Shown piece after piece: positions 51,119 through 58,216 of a stretch of DNA of 58,216 bases (its first letter is position 1; every line of letters starts with the position of its first letter). This DNA is from Alicyclobacillus tolerans (GTDB taxonomy: Bacteria > Bacillota > Bacilli > Alicyclobacillales > Alicyclobacillaceae): positions 1 to 58,216 of the forward strand of contig NZ_JAJFNK010000030.1 of assembly GCF_021739485.1 (NCBI RefSeq). Direction: 5' to 3'. Below the pieces are notes generated by a model. It searched no databases, was not told the origin of the DNA, and saw only the letters and a list, made by a program, of their open reading frames with translations. Both the position numbers and the translations under genes were made by a program.

Positions 51119-52336
51119 ATGACAACCATGGTTCACGACGACCTGCTGCATCCGGACGTGATCGCGGACCCATACACGTACTTCCAGTACCTCCGAGACA
51201 CCGACCCAGTCCATTGGAACCACCTGTGGAACGGCTGGGTGCTGACCCGCTACGACGACGTGGCTGCCGCCTTTCAGGACCCTCGCCTCTCTGCGGATCG
51301 CATCACGCCTTCTTTGAACCGTTTGTCACCGGGGAAGTTGGAAGAAAGACGAACTATTTATACGGTGCTCAGCAAATGGATGGCGTTTAACGACCCGCCC
51401 ATTCACACGAGGCTGCGGATGCTCATGAACAAAGCCTTCACCCCGAAGGCGATTTCTCGTTTGGAGCCGCGCATTGGCGAGATTGCAGACCAGCTTCTGA
51501 CGCAGTTGGACTCAAAGACTCAGGTAGACGTCGTCAGCGAGTTTGCCTACCTCGTGCCCGTTTTGGTCATTGCCGACCTGCTTGGGATCCCGGTGGACGA
51601 CAGGGACCTCATCAAAGGCTGGTCGGATGACCTCATGCTTTTGGTTTTTGGAGCTGTGGATGTCTCCGACCGGCACGCGCGAGCCGAAAAGGGTCTGCAA
51701 GAGATGCACGCCTACCTATCCCAAATGATTGAGGACCGACGGGAACACCCGAAAGACGACCTCTTGTCTTCCATCGCCGCAGCCAGCGAGGGCGAAGACG
51801 TTTTGACGACCGATGAAGCCGTGGCGATGTGTACCCTGCTTCTGTTTGCGGGACACGAAACCACGACCAACCTGATCGCCAATGGGGTGTTGACTTTACT
51901 CCGAAATCCGGCAGAGTTGGCGCGTTTGCGGCAAGATGCCAGCCTGCTGCCTTCGGCCGTTGAGGAAATCTTGCGGTTTGAAGGGCCCAGCAAATCCCTC
52001 ATTCGCATCGCTAAAGAAAGCTTTGAGCTGCGTGGCAAATCCATTCAAGAGGGGCAGCGCGTGCTGCTCGTTCAGGCCGCGGCCAACCGCGATGGCGAGC
52101 AGTTTGACCACCCGAATCGCTTCGATGTCGCCCGCAGCCCGAATTCACACCTGGGATTTGGGCGAGGCATTCACTACTGCCTGGGAGCACCGCTAGCGAG
52201 ACTCGAAGGAGAAATTGCCATTGGGCGTCTCATTGCGAGGTTTGCATCGATGCACCTTGGCGAGACCGAAGTCCAGTGGCAGCCGACTCTCATCAACCGA
52301 TCGCTCAAACAACTGCTGGTTCAAGTCCATGCATAG
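51119..52336 (+). CDS. Cytochrome P450
   Basis: 405 aa soluble bacterial class I P450. I-helix FAGHETTTN (243-251) with acidic E247 and threonine pair, K-helix E283-x-x-R286, and heme loop FGRGIHYCLG with ligand C354. ATG 51119 with AGGGAGG. Electrons come from the ferredoxin encoded 11 bp downstream; no ferredoxin reductase is nearby. Hydroxylates a hydrophobic substrate, plausibly a CoA-linked or free acid degraded by the operon. The CYP family cannot be assigned by eye. Confidence 0.95.
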   Translation: MTTMVHDDLLHPDVIADPYTYFQYLRDTDPVHWNHLWNGWVLTRYDDVAAAFQDPRLSADRITPSLNRLSPGKLEERRTIYTVLSKWMAFNDPPIHTRLRMLMNKAFTPKAISRLEPRIGEIADQLLTQLDSKTQVDVVSEFAYLVPVLVIADLLGIPVDDRDLIKGWSDDLMLLVFGAVDVSDRHARAEKGLQEMHAYLSQMIEDRREHPKDDLLSSIAAASEGEDVLTTDEAVAMCTLLLFAGHETTTNLIANGVLTLLRNPAELARLRQDASLLPSAVEEILRFEGPSKSLIRIAKESFELRGKSIQEGQRVLLVQAAANRDGEQFDHPNRFDVARSPNSHLGFGRGIHYCLGAPLARLEGEIAIGRLIARFASMHLGETEVQWQPTLINRSLKQLLVQVHA

Positions 52337-52347
52337 GGGGGAACTCC

Positions 52348-52563
52348 ATGACGTTCCGCATTGAGGTCGACCACCAAAAGTGCATGGGGACTTCCACTTG
52401 CATTTACTTGGCCCCTGGAAGGTTTGTCTTAAACGAGCAGGGCAGGTCGACGCCGGTTCAGGCCGAGACAACGGATGACTCTGGGATTCGGGAGGCCGTC
52501 GAAGCGTGTCCCGTACAAGCGATCCGCTTGTTGGACGAAAACGGCCGCCCTGTCCTCCCATGA
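52348..52563 (+). CDS. Small [3Fe-4S]/[4Fe-4S] ferredoxin, P450 redox partner
   Basis: 71 aa. Only three cluster cysteines are visible: C12 and C18 in CMGTSTC and C54 in ACPVQAI, so the second of the usual four is replaced (T15 at the position normally Cys). This suits a [3Fe-4S] ferredoxin of the kind that serves P450s. ATG 52348 with AGGGGGG; an upstream frame start overlaps the P450 gene. Delivers electrons to the P450. Confidence 0.9.
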   Translation: MTFRIEVDHQKCMGTSTCIYLAPGRFVLNEQGRSTPVQAETTDDSGIREAVEACPVQAIRLLDENGRPVLP

Positions 52564-52660
52564 CCGGATTTGATCGGATTCCCTTGACGGGTTTTTGAAT
52601 GGATTCCCTTGACGGTGTTTTGACGGGGTTTCCGACTGGATTTCATAGGAGGGACGCGAT

Positions 52661-53863
52661 GTGCAAGACGCGATTGTGCTCGGTGTAGGAATGACCCAAT
52701 TTGGAAAGCGTCCGGATGCCACATTGAAGGACTTGACCCGGGAAGCTGTCCTGGCGGCACTGTCGGATGCTGCCATCGAGAAAAGTGCAATTGAAGCCGC
52801 TTATGTTGGGAACTCGGTGGCCGGCATCACCACCGGACAGGAAACGATCCGCGGCCAAGTGGTGCTGCGGCCCCTGCAGATTGAAGGGATCCCGATTTTC
52901 AACATTGAAAACGCCTGTGCGAGTTCATCGACGGCGCTGCATCTGGCCTCGGTCGGCATTCGCGCCGGCATGCACGACTGTGTCTTGGTATTAGGGGTCG
53001 AGAAGATGACGCACCCGGACCGAAACATTACCTTCAAGGCGTTTGAAGGCGGCGTGGATGTCGAGGAACTGCAGCAGTATCAGATTCAGGACGCGCCAGA
53101 CGGTACGCCCTCGCGCAGCATTTTTATGGACGTGTACGCAAAAGCCGCCCGCGAATACCTGCAGCAGTTCGGGGCGACTCCTTGGCACTTGGCCCAAATT
53201 GCCGCGAAAAACCACGCCAACGGCGCCCTCAATCCTTACGCGCAGTACCGGTTCGTCATGTCGCCGGAGGACGTGCTCAAAGACCGGATGGTGGTGGACC
53301 CCCTGACGCGATCGATGTGCGCCCCTATCAGCGACGGAGCCGCCGCCGTGATTTTGGCCTCGCCCCGATTCGCGCGGCAAATGACGAGGACCCCTGTCGT
53401 GCTGGCCGCTTCCGCGGTCAAATCGACCCATCGAAAAACCCTATCCGATCCCGGTGTCATCCACAGGACCAGTCAAACGGCCTATGATGCAGCGAGCCTC
53501 GGGCCGCAGGACATCGGCGTGTTCGAAGTGCACGACACCACGGCTGCTGCAGAGCTCATGGCGTACGAAGAACTCGGATTGTGCAGTGCGGGAGAAGCCG
53601 CTCGGCTCGTCGATGAAAACCGTACGGCTCTCGGCGGTGCAACCCCCGTGAACCCCAGCGGCGGCTTAGAGTGTAAAGGGCACCCCATTGGCGCGACTGG
53701 GCTCGGGCAGATTGTAGAACTGACATGGCAACTGCGCGGGCAGGCCGGCCCACGACAGGTCCTGCATCGCGGAGAACCCCCCTTGGTGGCTTTGGCCCAA
53801 AACGCGGGAGGACACCTGGGCATTGAGAATGCCACTTGCGCCATCACAATCTTGCAGCGTTGA
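52661..53863 (+). CDS. Thiolase-family acyltransferase (SCP-x-like)
   Basis: 400 aa. Nucleophile C86 in ENACASSSTAL; second cysteine C338 and H341 in GGLECKGHPIGATGLGQ; H291 in FEVHDTTAAAELM, the NEAF-position motif that is HDxF/T-like in SCP-x thiolases. These act on branched or cyclic beta-ketoacyl-CoAs. GTG 52661 with AGGAGGG. Last gene of the operon; it would release acetyl- or propionyl-CoA from the oxidised substrate. Confidence 0.9.
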   Translation: MQDAIVLGVGMTQFGKRPDATLKDLTREAVLAALSDAAIEKSAIEAAYVGNSVAGITTGQETIRGQVVLRPLQIEGIPIFNIENACASSSTALHLASVGIRAGMHDCVLVLGVEKMTHPDRNITFKAFEGGVDVEELQQYQIQDAPDGTPSRSIFMDVYAKAAREYLQQFGATPWHLAQIAAKNHANGALNPYAQYRFVMSPEDVLKDRMVVDPLTRSMCAPISDGAAAVILASPRFARQMTRTPVVLAASAVKSTHRKTLSDPGVIHRTSQTAYDAASLGPQDIGVFEVHDTTAAAELMAYEELGLCSAGEAARLVDENRTALGGATPVNPSGGLECKGHPIGATGLGQIVELTWQLRGQAGPRQVLHRGEPPLVALAQNAGGHLGIENATCAITILQR

Positions 53864-53946
53864 TCCGCTTGGGGTAGGTAAACGATTTGGAACAAGGTTT
53901 GGAAAGGGGGTGTCGTCAGCGTCAGGACTAGATTGTTAGGACTGGG

Positions 53947-53982
53947 GTATTCAGATAAAACACTGAATACTTTGATTATAAT
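53947..53982 (+). promoter_or_regulatory. Operator and -10 of the flavin monooxygenase gene
   Basis: GTATTCAG (53947-53954) and CTGAATAC (53963-53970), perfect arms with an 8-nt centre, just upstream of TATAAT (53977-53982). No good -35. The palindrome differs from the TetR palindromes at 49488 and 51071, so another regulator is implied. Confidence 0.6.
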
Positions 53983-54019
53983 GTCATTTGAATAATACTT
54001 GATTGTGGGAGATGGTGGC

Positions 54020-55051
54020 ATGAAGTTTGGACTGTTTTTTATGCCAGAGCACATTCCTGGTGAAAATCTAACCTTGGCCTACCAAAGGGATTTAGACCAA
54101 ATCGTGCTTGCGGAAAAGCTCGGATACGACGAGGTCTGGATTGGCGAGCATCACTCCGGAGGGTGGGAGGTGGTGCCGGCACCAGAACTCATGATCGCGC
54201 AAGCCGCTGCCCGGACAAGCCGAATCCAATTAGGAACGGGTGTTATCTCGCTTCCGTTTCATCATCCTTTTCAAGTGGCAGAAAGCGCCGCGTTTCTAGA
54301 CCATTTGACGAATGGAAGGCTCATTTTGGGCCTTGGCGCCGGCGGCTTGCCTTCGGACATGGAACTGTTCGGGATACCTCCGGAACAAACCCGCCCGATG
54401 ATGCGGGAATCTGCCGAGATCATCCTGAAAATTTTTGAAGCCAACGGTGAACCCATCTCGTACGAAGGCCAATACTGGACCATCAACAACATGAAGCTCA
54501 ACGTCCTTCCCATGCAAAAGCCCCATCCTCCCATCGCGGTTGCCGGGCTGGCGACGATGGGGAGTTACGAACTGTGCGGGAAAAACGGCTGGTGGCCACT
54601 GAGCGTCTTGTTTGCTCCAGTGGGCACGTTGAAAGAACAAGGGCGGGTCTACGACGAAACCGCTCGCGCAGCCGGCCGTCCAGTGACTCGCGAACATTGG
54701 CGGATCACCCGGGAGATCTACGTGGCCGAAACGACTGAAAAAGCCTTTAACGATATTAAGGAAAAGGCGGCCAAATCCTATTACGACTACCTCTTTCCGT
54801 TAGGGTTGACTCCTTTGGCCAAACACGATCCCAATGTCCCAGACGAAGATGTCACTCTGGAATACATGTGGAAGAATGCACCATGGATTGTTGGCAGCCC
54901 GGAAGACTGCGTCAGCCAGATCAAACAGCTGTACGAAGAAGTGGGCGGCTTTGGCAGCTTGCTGTTCACCTGCCACGATTGGACCACGACAGAAAACTGG
55001 AACCATTCTCTCGAACTGTTCGCCCGGTACGTGATGCCGCACTTTAAGTGA
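54020..55051 (+). CDS. LLM-class flavin-dependent monooxygenase
   Basis: 343 aa luciferase-like TIM barrel: MKFGLFFMPEH, YDEVWIGEHHSGGWEVVPAPELMIAQAAART, IQLGTGVISLPFHHPFQVAE, LDHLTNGRLILGLGAG and the C-terminal GSPEDCVSQIKQLYEEVGGFGSLL. FMNH2-dependent oxidation of a terpenoid, ketone or aldehyde is typical. ATG 54020 with GGTGG upstream. It has its own promoter and a terminator behind it. It likely belongs to the same degradation route as the P450 operon. No flavin reductase is adjacent. Confidence 0.9.
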   Translation: MKFGLFFMPEHIPGENLTLAYQRDLDQIVLAEKLGYDEVWIGEHHSGGWEVVPAPELMIAQAAARTSRIQLGTGVISLPFHHPFQVAESAAFLDHLTNGRLILGLGAGGLPSDMELFGIPPEQTRPMMRESAEIILKIFEANGEPISYEGQYWTINNMKLNVLPMQKPHPPIAVAGLATMGSYELCGKNGWWPLSVLFAPVGTLKEQGRVYDETARAAGRPVTREHWRITREIYVAETTEKAFNDIKEKAAKSYYDYLFPLGLTPLAKHDPNVPDEDVTLEYMWKNAPWIVGSPEDCVSQIKQLYEEVGGFGSLLFTCHDWTTTENWNHSLELFARYVMPHFK

Positions 55052-55108
55052 TACGCATTCAAATTAGGCAGTCATAAGGTCGTCAAAAAGTAAAAAGGGC
55101 CATCAAAG

Positions 55109-55150
55109 AGATAGCCGGGAGGAGGAGAATCCTCACCGGCTGTCTTTTTT
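55109..55150 (+). terminator. Terminator after the flavin monooxygenase gene
   Basis: AGATAGCCGG (55109-55118) pairs with CCGGCTGTCT (55136-55145, one G-T), inner GAGGA/TCCTC, followed by T5. Confidence 0.88.
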
Positions 55151-55244
55151 GGCTCTGTATCCGACACCAGCCCATTCGGCAAGGCGTGCGTCGTCAACGA
55201 GATCGCGCGAATAAAATTAGGGGCTGCCGGCTGGCGTCATCCGA

Positions 55245-55985
55245 TTACTGGATGTACAAGCCCCCGTCCACAAAGACGACCCGGCCTTGCAGCATCTGAG
55301 CCTGAGGACTGACGAGAAAATCAATCACAGAGACGATGTCCGACACTTCGAGTCCCCGGCCGCTCGGGTTTGCTTTGGCAGCCGCTTGCAGCCGCTGTTC
55401 CGCGACGCCGTCTGGGAACATCGCGCGAAAAGCGTTGGTATCCACCGGGCCTGCTGCAATGACGTTTGCACGAATACCGCGCGGTGCGAGTTCCACAGCC
55501 AAATAGCGGATCAGTGACTCCGTGAACGCCTTTGGAGCACCAACTGCGGAGTAGTTAGGGACCGCGTGGGTGGCTCCTTTGCTGGAGATGCCTAAAACGG
55601 TAGATCCCTTGTCAAGCAACGGGAGACATTCCCGGACGACATCGATCAGTGCCAAGGTACTCACTTGAACCGCTTGCTGCCATTCTGACATCGGAATGTC
55701 CAAAACCTTCCCTTGTACCGTCCGGACCGCGCAGTGGAAGATTAAGTCCAAGTGGTTCACCTGTTCCCGGACAGTACGGCACATTTGTGAAACCTGTTCG
55801 GAATCTCCGACGTTGGCTTTGAGCAAATGTCCAATGGCTCCGCGTTCTTGTATTTGTTGCAATGCGGTCTGTGCAGCAATGTCGTCCGCAGAATAGTTGA
55901 TAAACACGTGATTGTCTGGGCGGCTGAAATGCAATGCCGTGGCTAAGCCAATTCCTTTCGTTCCACCGGTAATTAGAACGTTCAT
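55245..55985 (-). CDS. SDR oxidoreductase of FabL/FabI-like type
   Basis: 246 aa. TGGTKGIGLA (6-15) Rossmann entry; the catalytic pair is Y145-x6-K152 (NYSAVGAPKAFTESLIRYLAVEL) as in FabL/FabI enoyl-ACP reductases rather than the usual Yx3K. D61 after ANVG and the C-terminal VVFVDGGLYI fit. ATG 55985 with GGAGGG. The gene is 5 bp downstream of an EthD-family gene. It could reduce an enoyl thioester in lipid synthesis, but the catabolic context makes an enone or enoyl-CoA of the pathway equally possible. Confidence 0.85.
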   Translation of the reverse strand: MNVLITGGTKGIGLATALHFSRPDNHVFINYSADDIAAQTALQQIQERGAIGHLLKANVGDSEQVSQMCRTVREQVNHLDLIFHCAVRTVQGKVLDIPMSEWQQAVQVSTLALIDVVRECLPLLDKGSTVLGISSKGATHAVPNYSAVGAPKAFTESLIRYLAVELAPRGIRANVIAAGPVDTNAFRAMFPDGVAEQRLQAAAKANPSGRGLEVSDIVSVIDFLVSPQAQMLQGRVVFVDGGLYIQ

Positions 55986-55990
55986 CGCGA

Positions 55991-56311
55991 TTAGCCCTCC
56001 ACCAGGTTGTCGGATACTTCGAAACCGACCATCGTCACATTTTCTCCCGCAAAGGAGACGAAGTCATCGTGCGATGCCATTCCGGCGGGGGATCTGAGAG
56101 CCTCGGCCATGACTTCTTTTGAATCCCACTCCATCTCGGCAATGAGGTAGTACGGGTTCGCCCCAGCCATTTCGTCAACGCCCGTTTTGCTGTATATCAG
56201 TCGCCGGGTGTTCGGAATTTTCGCGGCTAATGGCAGGTGCACATTGAAGTAGTGATCGTCGAATGCTTGGGTGTCCTTGGGATGATGATACAGAATCAGC
56301 AGTCGATACAC
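55991..56311 (-). CDS. EthD-family protein
   Basis: 106 aa dimeric alpha+beta-barrel protein: YRLLILYHHPKDTQAFDDHYFNVHLPLAAKIPNTRRLIYSK followed by PYYLIAEMEWDSKEVMAEALRSPAGMASHDDF matches EthD, first known from the P450 operon that degrades ethyl tert-butyl ether. The GTG start has GGAGGAA. First gene of a two-gene operon with the SDR. Function likely accessory or a small isomerase/decarboxylase; the presence of a P450 about 4 kb away fits the family. Confidence 0.85.
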   Translation of the reverse strand: MYRLLILYHHPKDTQAFDDHYFNVHLPLAAKIPNTRRLIYSKTGVDEMAGANPYYLIAEMEWDSKEVMAEALRSPAGMASHDDFVSFAGENVTMVGFEVSDNLVEG

Positions 56312-56539
56312 AGTCCATTCCTCCTGGTTCGCCCTCGTCTATTTTTGGGTTCATGCAGGCCGCGTGATTGAGATTCGGCTCTGCTTGACCACTTAACCGG
56401 GCGTTTAAAATTGAATTCTCCATTAAATTTTGAATACCTGTTTAAATATCTATATTTTCTGAATAAATTTAATAGAACAGCGGCTAACGGGATTAAAAAG
56501 ATTCGAGATAGAGCTGTCTGCCTGCCATTGGGAGCATTA

Positions 56540-56548
56540 TGGTAAAAT
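56540..56548 (+). promoter_or_regulatory. Extended -10 promoter of the third methyltransferase gene
   Basis: TGG followed by TAAAAT (56543-56548), an extended -10 element 20 bp before ATG 56569; no clear -35. The AT-rich region 56400-56480 probably holds the EthD promoter on the other strand. Confidence 0.45.
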
Positions 56549-56568
56549 GCATCATAGAGGTGACATAA

Positions 56569-57387
56569 ATGGACGGAGATTCGGAAGTTCGAATGCAGGA
56601 GTATGACGAAATTGGCCAAACGTATAATGCAACGAGACGAGCAGACCCTCGGATTGTAGACCAAATGATTAAACTTCTTGGTTTACCTCAGGAAGCGGCC
56701 ATTTTAGATGTGGGTGCCGGCACCGGCAACTATAGCCTGGAATGGGCGAAGCACGGATATCATGTAACCGCTTTAGAACCTTCTTTGGTGATGCATCAGC
56801 AGGGCCACTCTCACCCGAACTTGAAATGGATACTGGGTAGTGCGGAAAACATGCCGTTTGAAGATCAATCCTTTGATGGGATCGTAAGCACGCTTGCTGT
56901 ACATCATTTTTCGAACGTCGAACGTAGTTTCAGGGAAATGACGCGCGCGGTACGAAAGGGCGGTTCTATCGTTCTTTTTATATCCGATCCGCGGCTGTGC
57001 CCCAAAGACTCTTGGTTAGCGGATTACTTTGAACCCATTTTCCAACGCTCCAATCAGGTCTATCCAAAACTGAACGATTTAGTGGATACTATGGAACGGG
57101 TGTCTGACTGTATGGTTCACATCCACCCATTTTTGCTGCCGCCAGACATGACAGACCGATTCTTTATGACGGGCTGGAGAAACCCAAAGTGGTATCTCGA
57201 TCCCCTGTTTCGACAGGGCGTATCTCCGTTGGCCAATGCCCCTGCGGACATGGTCGAGGATTGTGTTCATCGCCTTGCGCGTGACCTTGACGTTGGGGCT
57301 TGGTTTGAAAAATATGGTGAAATCCTCACTCAAACAACCTATGACGGTGGCTATCGATTCCTCGTGGTTCATGTTCAAGATTATTGA
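56569..57387 (+). CDS. Class I SAM-dependent methyltransferase
   Basis: 272 aa. Motif I ILDVGAGTGNYS (46-57), motif II VTALEPSLVMHQQ, FDGIVSTLAVHHFSNVERSFREMTRAVRKGGSIVLFISDP covering motifs III-IV. A Methyltransf_11-type small-molecule methyltransferase. ATG with AGAGGTGA. Monocistronic, divergent from the EthD/SDR operon and convergent with the GntR gene. Substrate unknown. Confidence 0.88.
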   Translation: MDGDSEVRMQEYDEIGQTYNATRRADPRIVDQMIKLLGLPQEAAILDVGAGTGNYSLEWAKHGYHVTALEPSLVMHQQGHSHPNLKWILGSAENMPFEDQSFDGIVSTLAVHHFSNVERSFREMTRAVRKGGSIVLFISDPRLCPKDSWLADYFEPIFQRSNQVYPKLNDLVDTMERVSDCMVHIHPFLLPPDMTDRFFMTGWRNPKWYLDPLFRQGVSPLANAPADMVEDCVHRLARDLDVGAWFEKYGEILTQTTYDGGYRFLVVHVQDY

Positions 57388-57417
57388 GCGGTAAAACAAG
57401 ATACTCATGAAATTTGC

Positions 57418-58059
57418 TTATCTAGAAATTATCGTTTTCATTACCTGTATTCCTGTACCAACATGCGTGGTAAGGAGGTCCAATGCAGCATCAAAATCTC
57501 CATGTTCAATCAAAGAAACAATGGATTTATGTTCGTCATGAACGAGTGTTAATGGTTTACTGTTATCTGTAATTTCTATAATGGTTCGAAAAATGTCCTT
57601 GGTATTTCTCCAAGACTGGACTAAAAACTTATTCTCTGCGAGCTGGACAATGAGCTCATGGAAATCGACGTCTCGTTCCGCAAAGTCACTAGCGGCGATA
57701 GGCCCTTCTAGAACGTTCTTCATTTCGGCAATAACACTCTTTGGAACCGCTTTCTCGACCGCACGACGAATTGCATGCTTTTCTATGAGTAATCTTGTTT
57801 CGTATAAATCTTCGATGTCCCTGAATGTCATCGCTGTAACAATTACGCGTCCGTTACGCTCTCGAATGGCAAATCCTTCTCGAATCATTAAAGACAAAGC
57901 TTCTCGTACCGGAGCTCTGCTTGTGCCAAATGTTTCAGCTAATAATGGTTCCGCCAAATGTTCGCCAGAAGATATTTGTCCCACTAAGATGGATTTTCGG
58001 AGTACTGAAGCTATCTGAAGCCCAAGACTTTGTCGCTGAACTCTTTCAACGTAGTTCAT
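57418..58059 (-). CDS. GntR/FadR-type (FCD) transcriptional regulator
   Basis: 213 aa. GntR winged helix (LGLQIASVLRKSILVGQISSGEHLAEPLLAETFGTSRAPVREALSLMIREGFAIRE, about 12-68), followed by a helical FCD domain with metal/ligand residues in DFAERDVDFHELIVQLAENK and the late HDEH. AGAGGTGA lies about 13 nt before ATG 58059, rather far. Divergent from a gene beyond the right edge whose promoter contains a palindrome, the probable target. Carboxylate effector expected. Confidence 0.88.
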   Translation of the reverse strand: MNYVERVQRQSLGLQIASVLRKSILVGQISSGEHLAEPLLAETFGTSRAPVREALSLMIREGFAIRERNGRVIVTAMTFRDIEDLYETRLLIEKHAIRRAVEKAVPKSVIAEMKNVLEGPIAASDFAERDVDFHELIVQLAENKFLVQSWRNTKDIFRTIIEITDNSKPLTLVHDEHKSIVSLIEHGDFDAALDLLTTHVGTGIQVMKTIISR

Positions 58060-58187
58060 GAAATTATAGTCACCTCTGAGATGTTCAGTATTTTCGCGGA
58101 AGGTTCAATTTAGTTTTTAATTTAATAACATTTTAATAAACATGGCTATTCCGTTAGCTCAGCTTCCTAGGTATGGGAACATATGTT

Positions 58188-58208
58188 TGGTATAATGGAT
58201 ATATATCC
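58188..58208 (+). promoter_or_regulatory. Extended -10 and palindrome at the right edge
   Basis: TGG-TATAAT (58188-58196) is followed directly by the perfect 12-bp palindrome GGATATATATCC (58197-58208). Probably the promoter of an unseen gene with an operator for the GntR regulator. Confidence 0.55.
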
Positions 58209-58216
58209 CTGGAAGC

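Noticed and set aside
1..58216. tRNA, rRNA, riboswitch, integrase or transposase genes
   Set aside because: None were recognised on either strand by reading; no cloverleaf with CCA end, no conserved aptamer core and no DDE or tyrosine recombinase protein was seen.

Overview
The window looks like a chromosomal stretch of a low-to-moderate GC, Gram-positive, endospore-former-type Firmicute. The evidence is strong AGGAGG-type ribosome binding sites, many GTG/TTG starts, lipoboxes, a separate BY-type tyrosine kinase and modulator, a CdaR/PucR-type regulator, a CcpA-like cre site, a pair of Spo0A-like boxes, and secreted proteins with copper-amine-oxidase-N-like wall repeats. Alicyclobacillaceae or a near relative is my best guess, by inference only. 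I see no rRNA, tRNA, CRISPR array, phage block or intact insertion sequence. The genes are mostly accessory catabolic cassettes, each with its own regulator and transporter.

Layout. 0.2-1.4 kb: an M20 amidohydrolase. 2.0-5.3 kb: a large SAM methyltransferase, a stand-alone OmpR-type winged-helix protein and a convergent radical SAM protein with a CX4CX2C motif. 5.6-10.6 kb: two paralogous secreted wall proteins, a zinc-ribbon protein and a membrane-anchored protein. 10.9-12.3 kb (minus strand): BY-kinase followed by its Wzz-type modulator. 12.5-17.4 kb: IclR regulator, neutral-ceramidase-like hydrolase, RraA-like protein, SDR, and a convergent DMT exporter. 17.7-26.4 kb: a LacI regulator divergent from a ribose-type operon (rbsA, rbsC, rbsB, lactonase, DUF4177, rbsD, aldo/keto reductase, rbsK). 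Two decayed genes follow at 26.4-27.1 kb. 27.5-32.1 kb: an orphan HTH protein, a second methyltransferase paired with a second winged-helix-only protein, and a chemoreceptor.

32.4-41.2 kb is the most interesting block. It holds an SSS symporter with a DUF3311 partner, a GldA-like dehydrogenase, a GntR regulator with a three-fold operator, a LarA-like nickel-pincer isomerase, an RraA-like protein, a GarD/UxaA dehydratase and a methylisocitrate-lyase-family enzyme. It reads as an uptake, isomerise, dehydrate and cleave pathway for an unidentified hydroxy or sugar acid. A second nickel-pincer enzyme, a canonical LarA, lies at 45.8-47.1 kb with a CdaR regulator and a KdgT-type permease whose upstream region carries a cre-like site. 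Between the two are an esterase-like hydrolase, a CHRD lipoprotein and a PIG-V-like membrane protein.

48.5-57.4 kb: a TetR regulator divergent from a PaaK-like CoA ligase, P450, ferredoxin and thiolase operon, then an LLM flavin monooxygenase, a convergent EthD/FabL-like SDR pair and a third methyltransferase. This resembles degradation of a hydrophobic carboxylic acid or terpenoid-like compound. A FadR-type GntR regulator at 57.4-58.1 kb closes the window, with a promoter and palindrome firing out of its right end.
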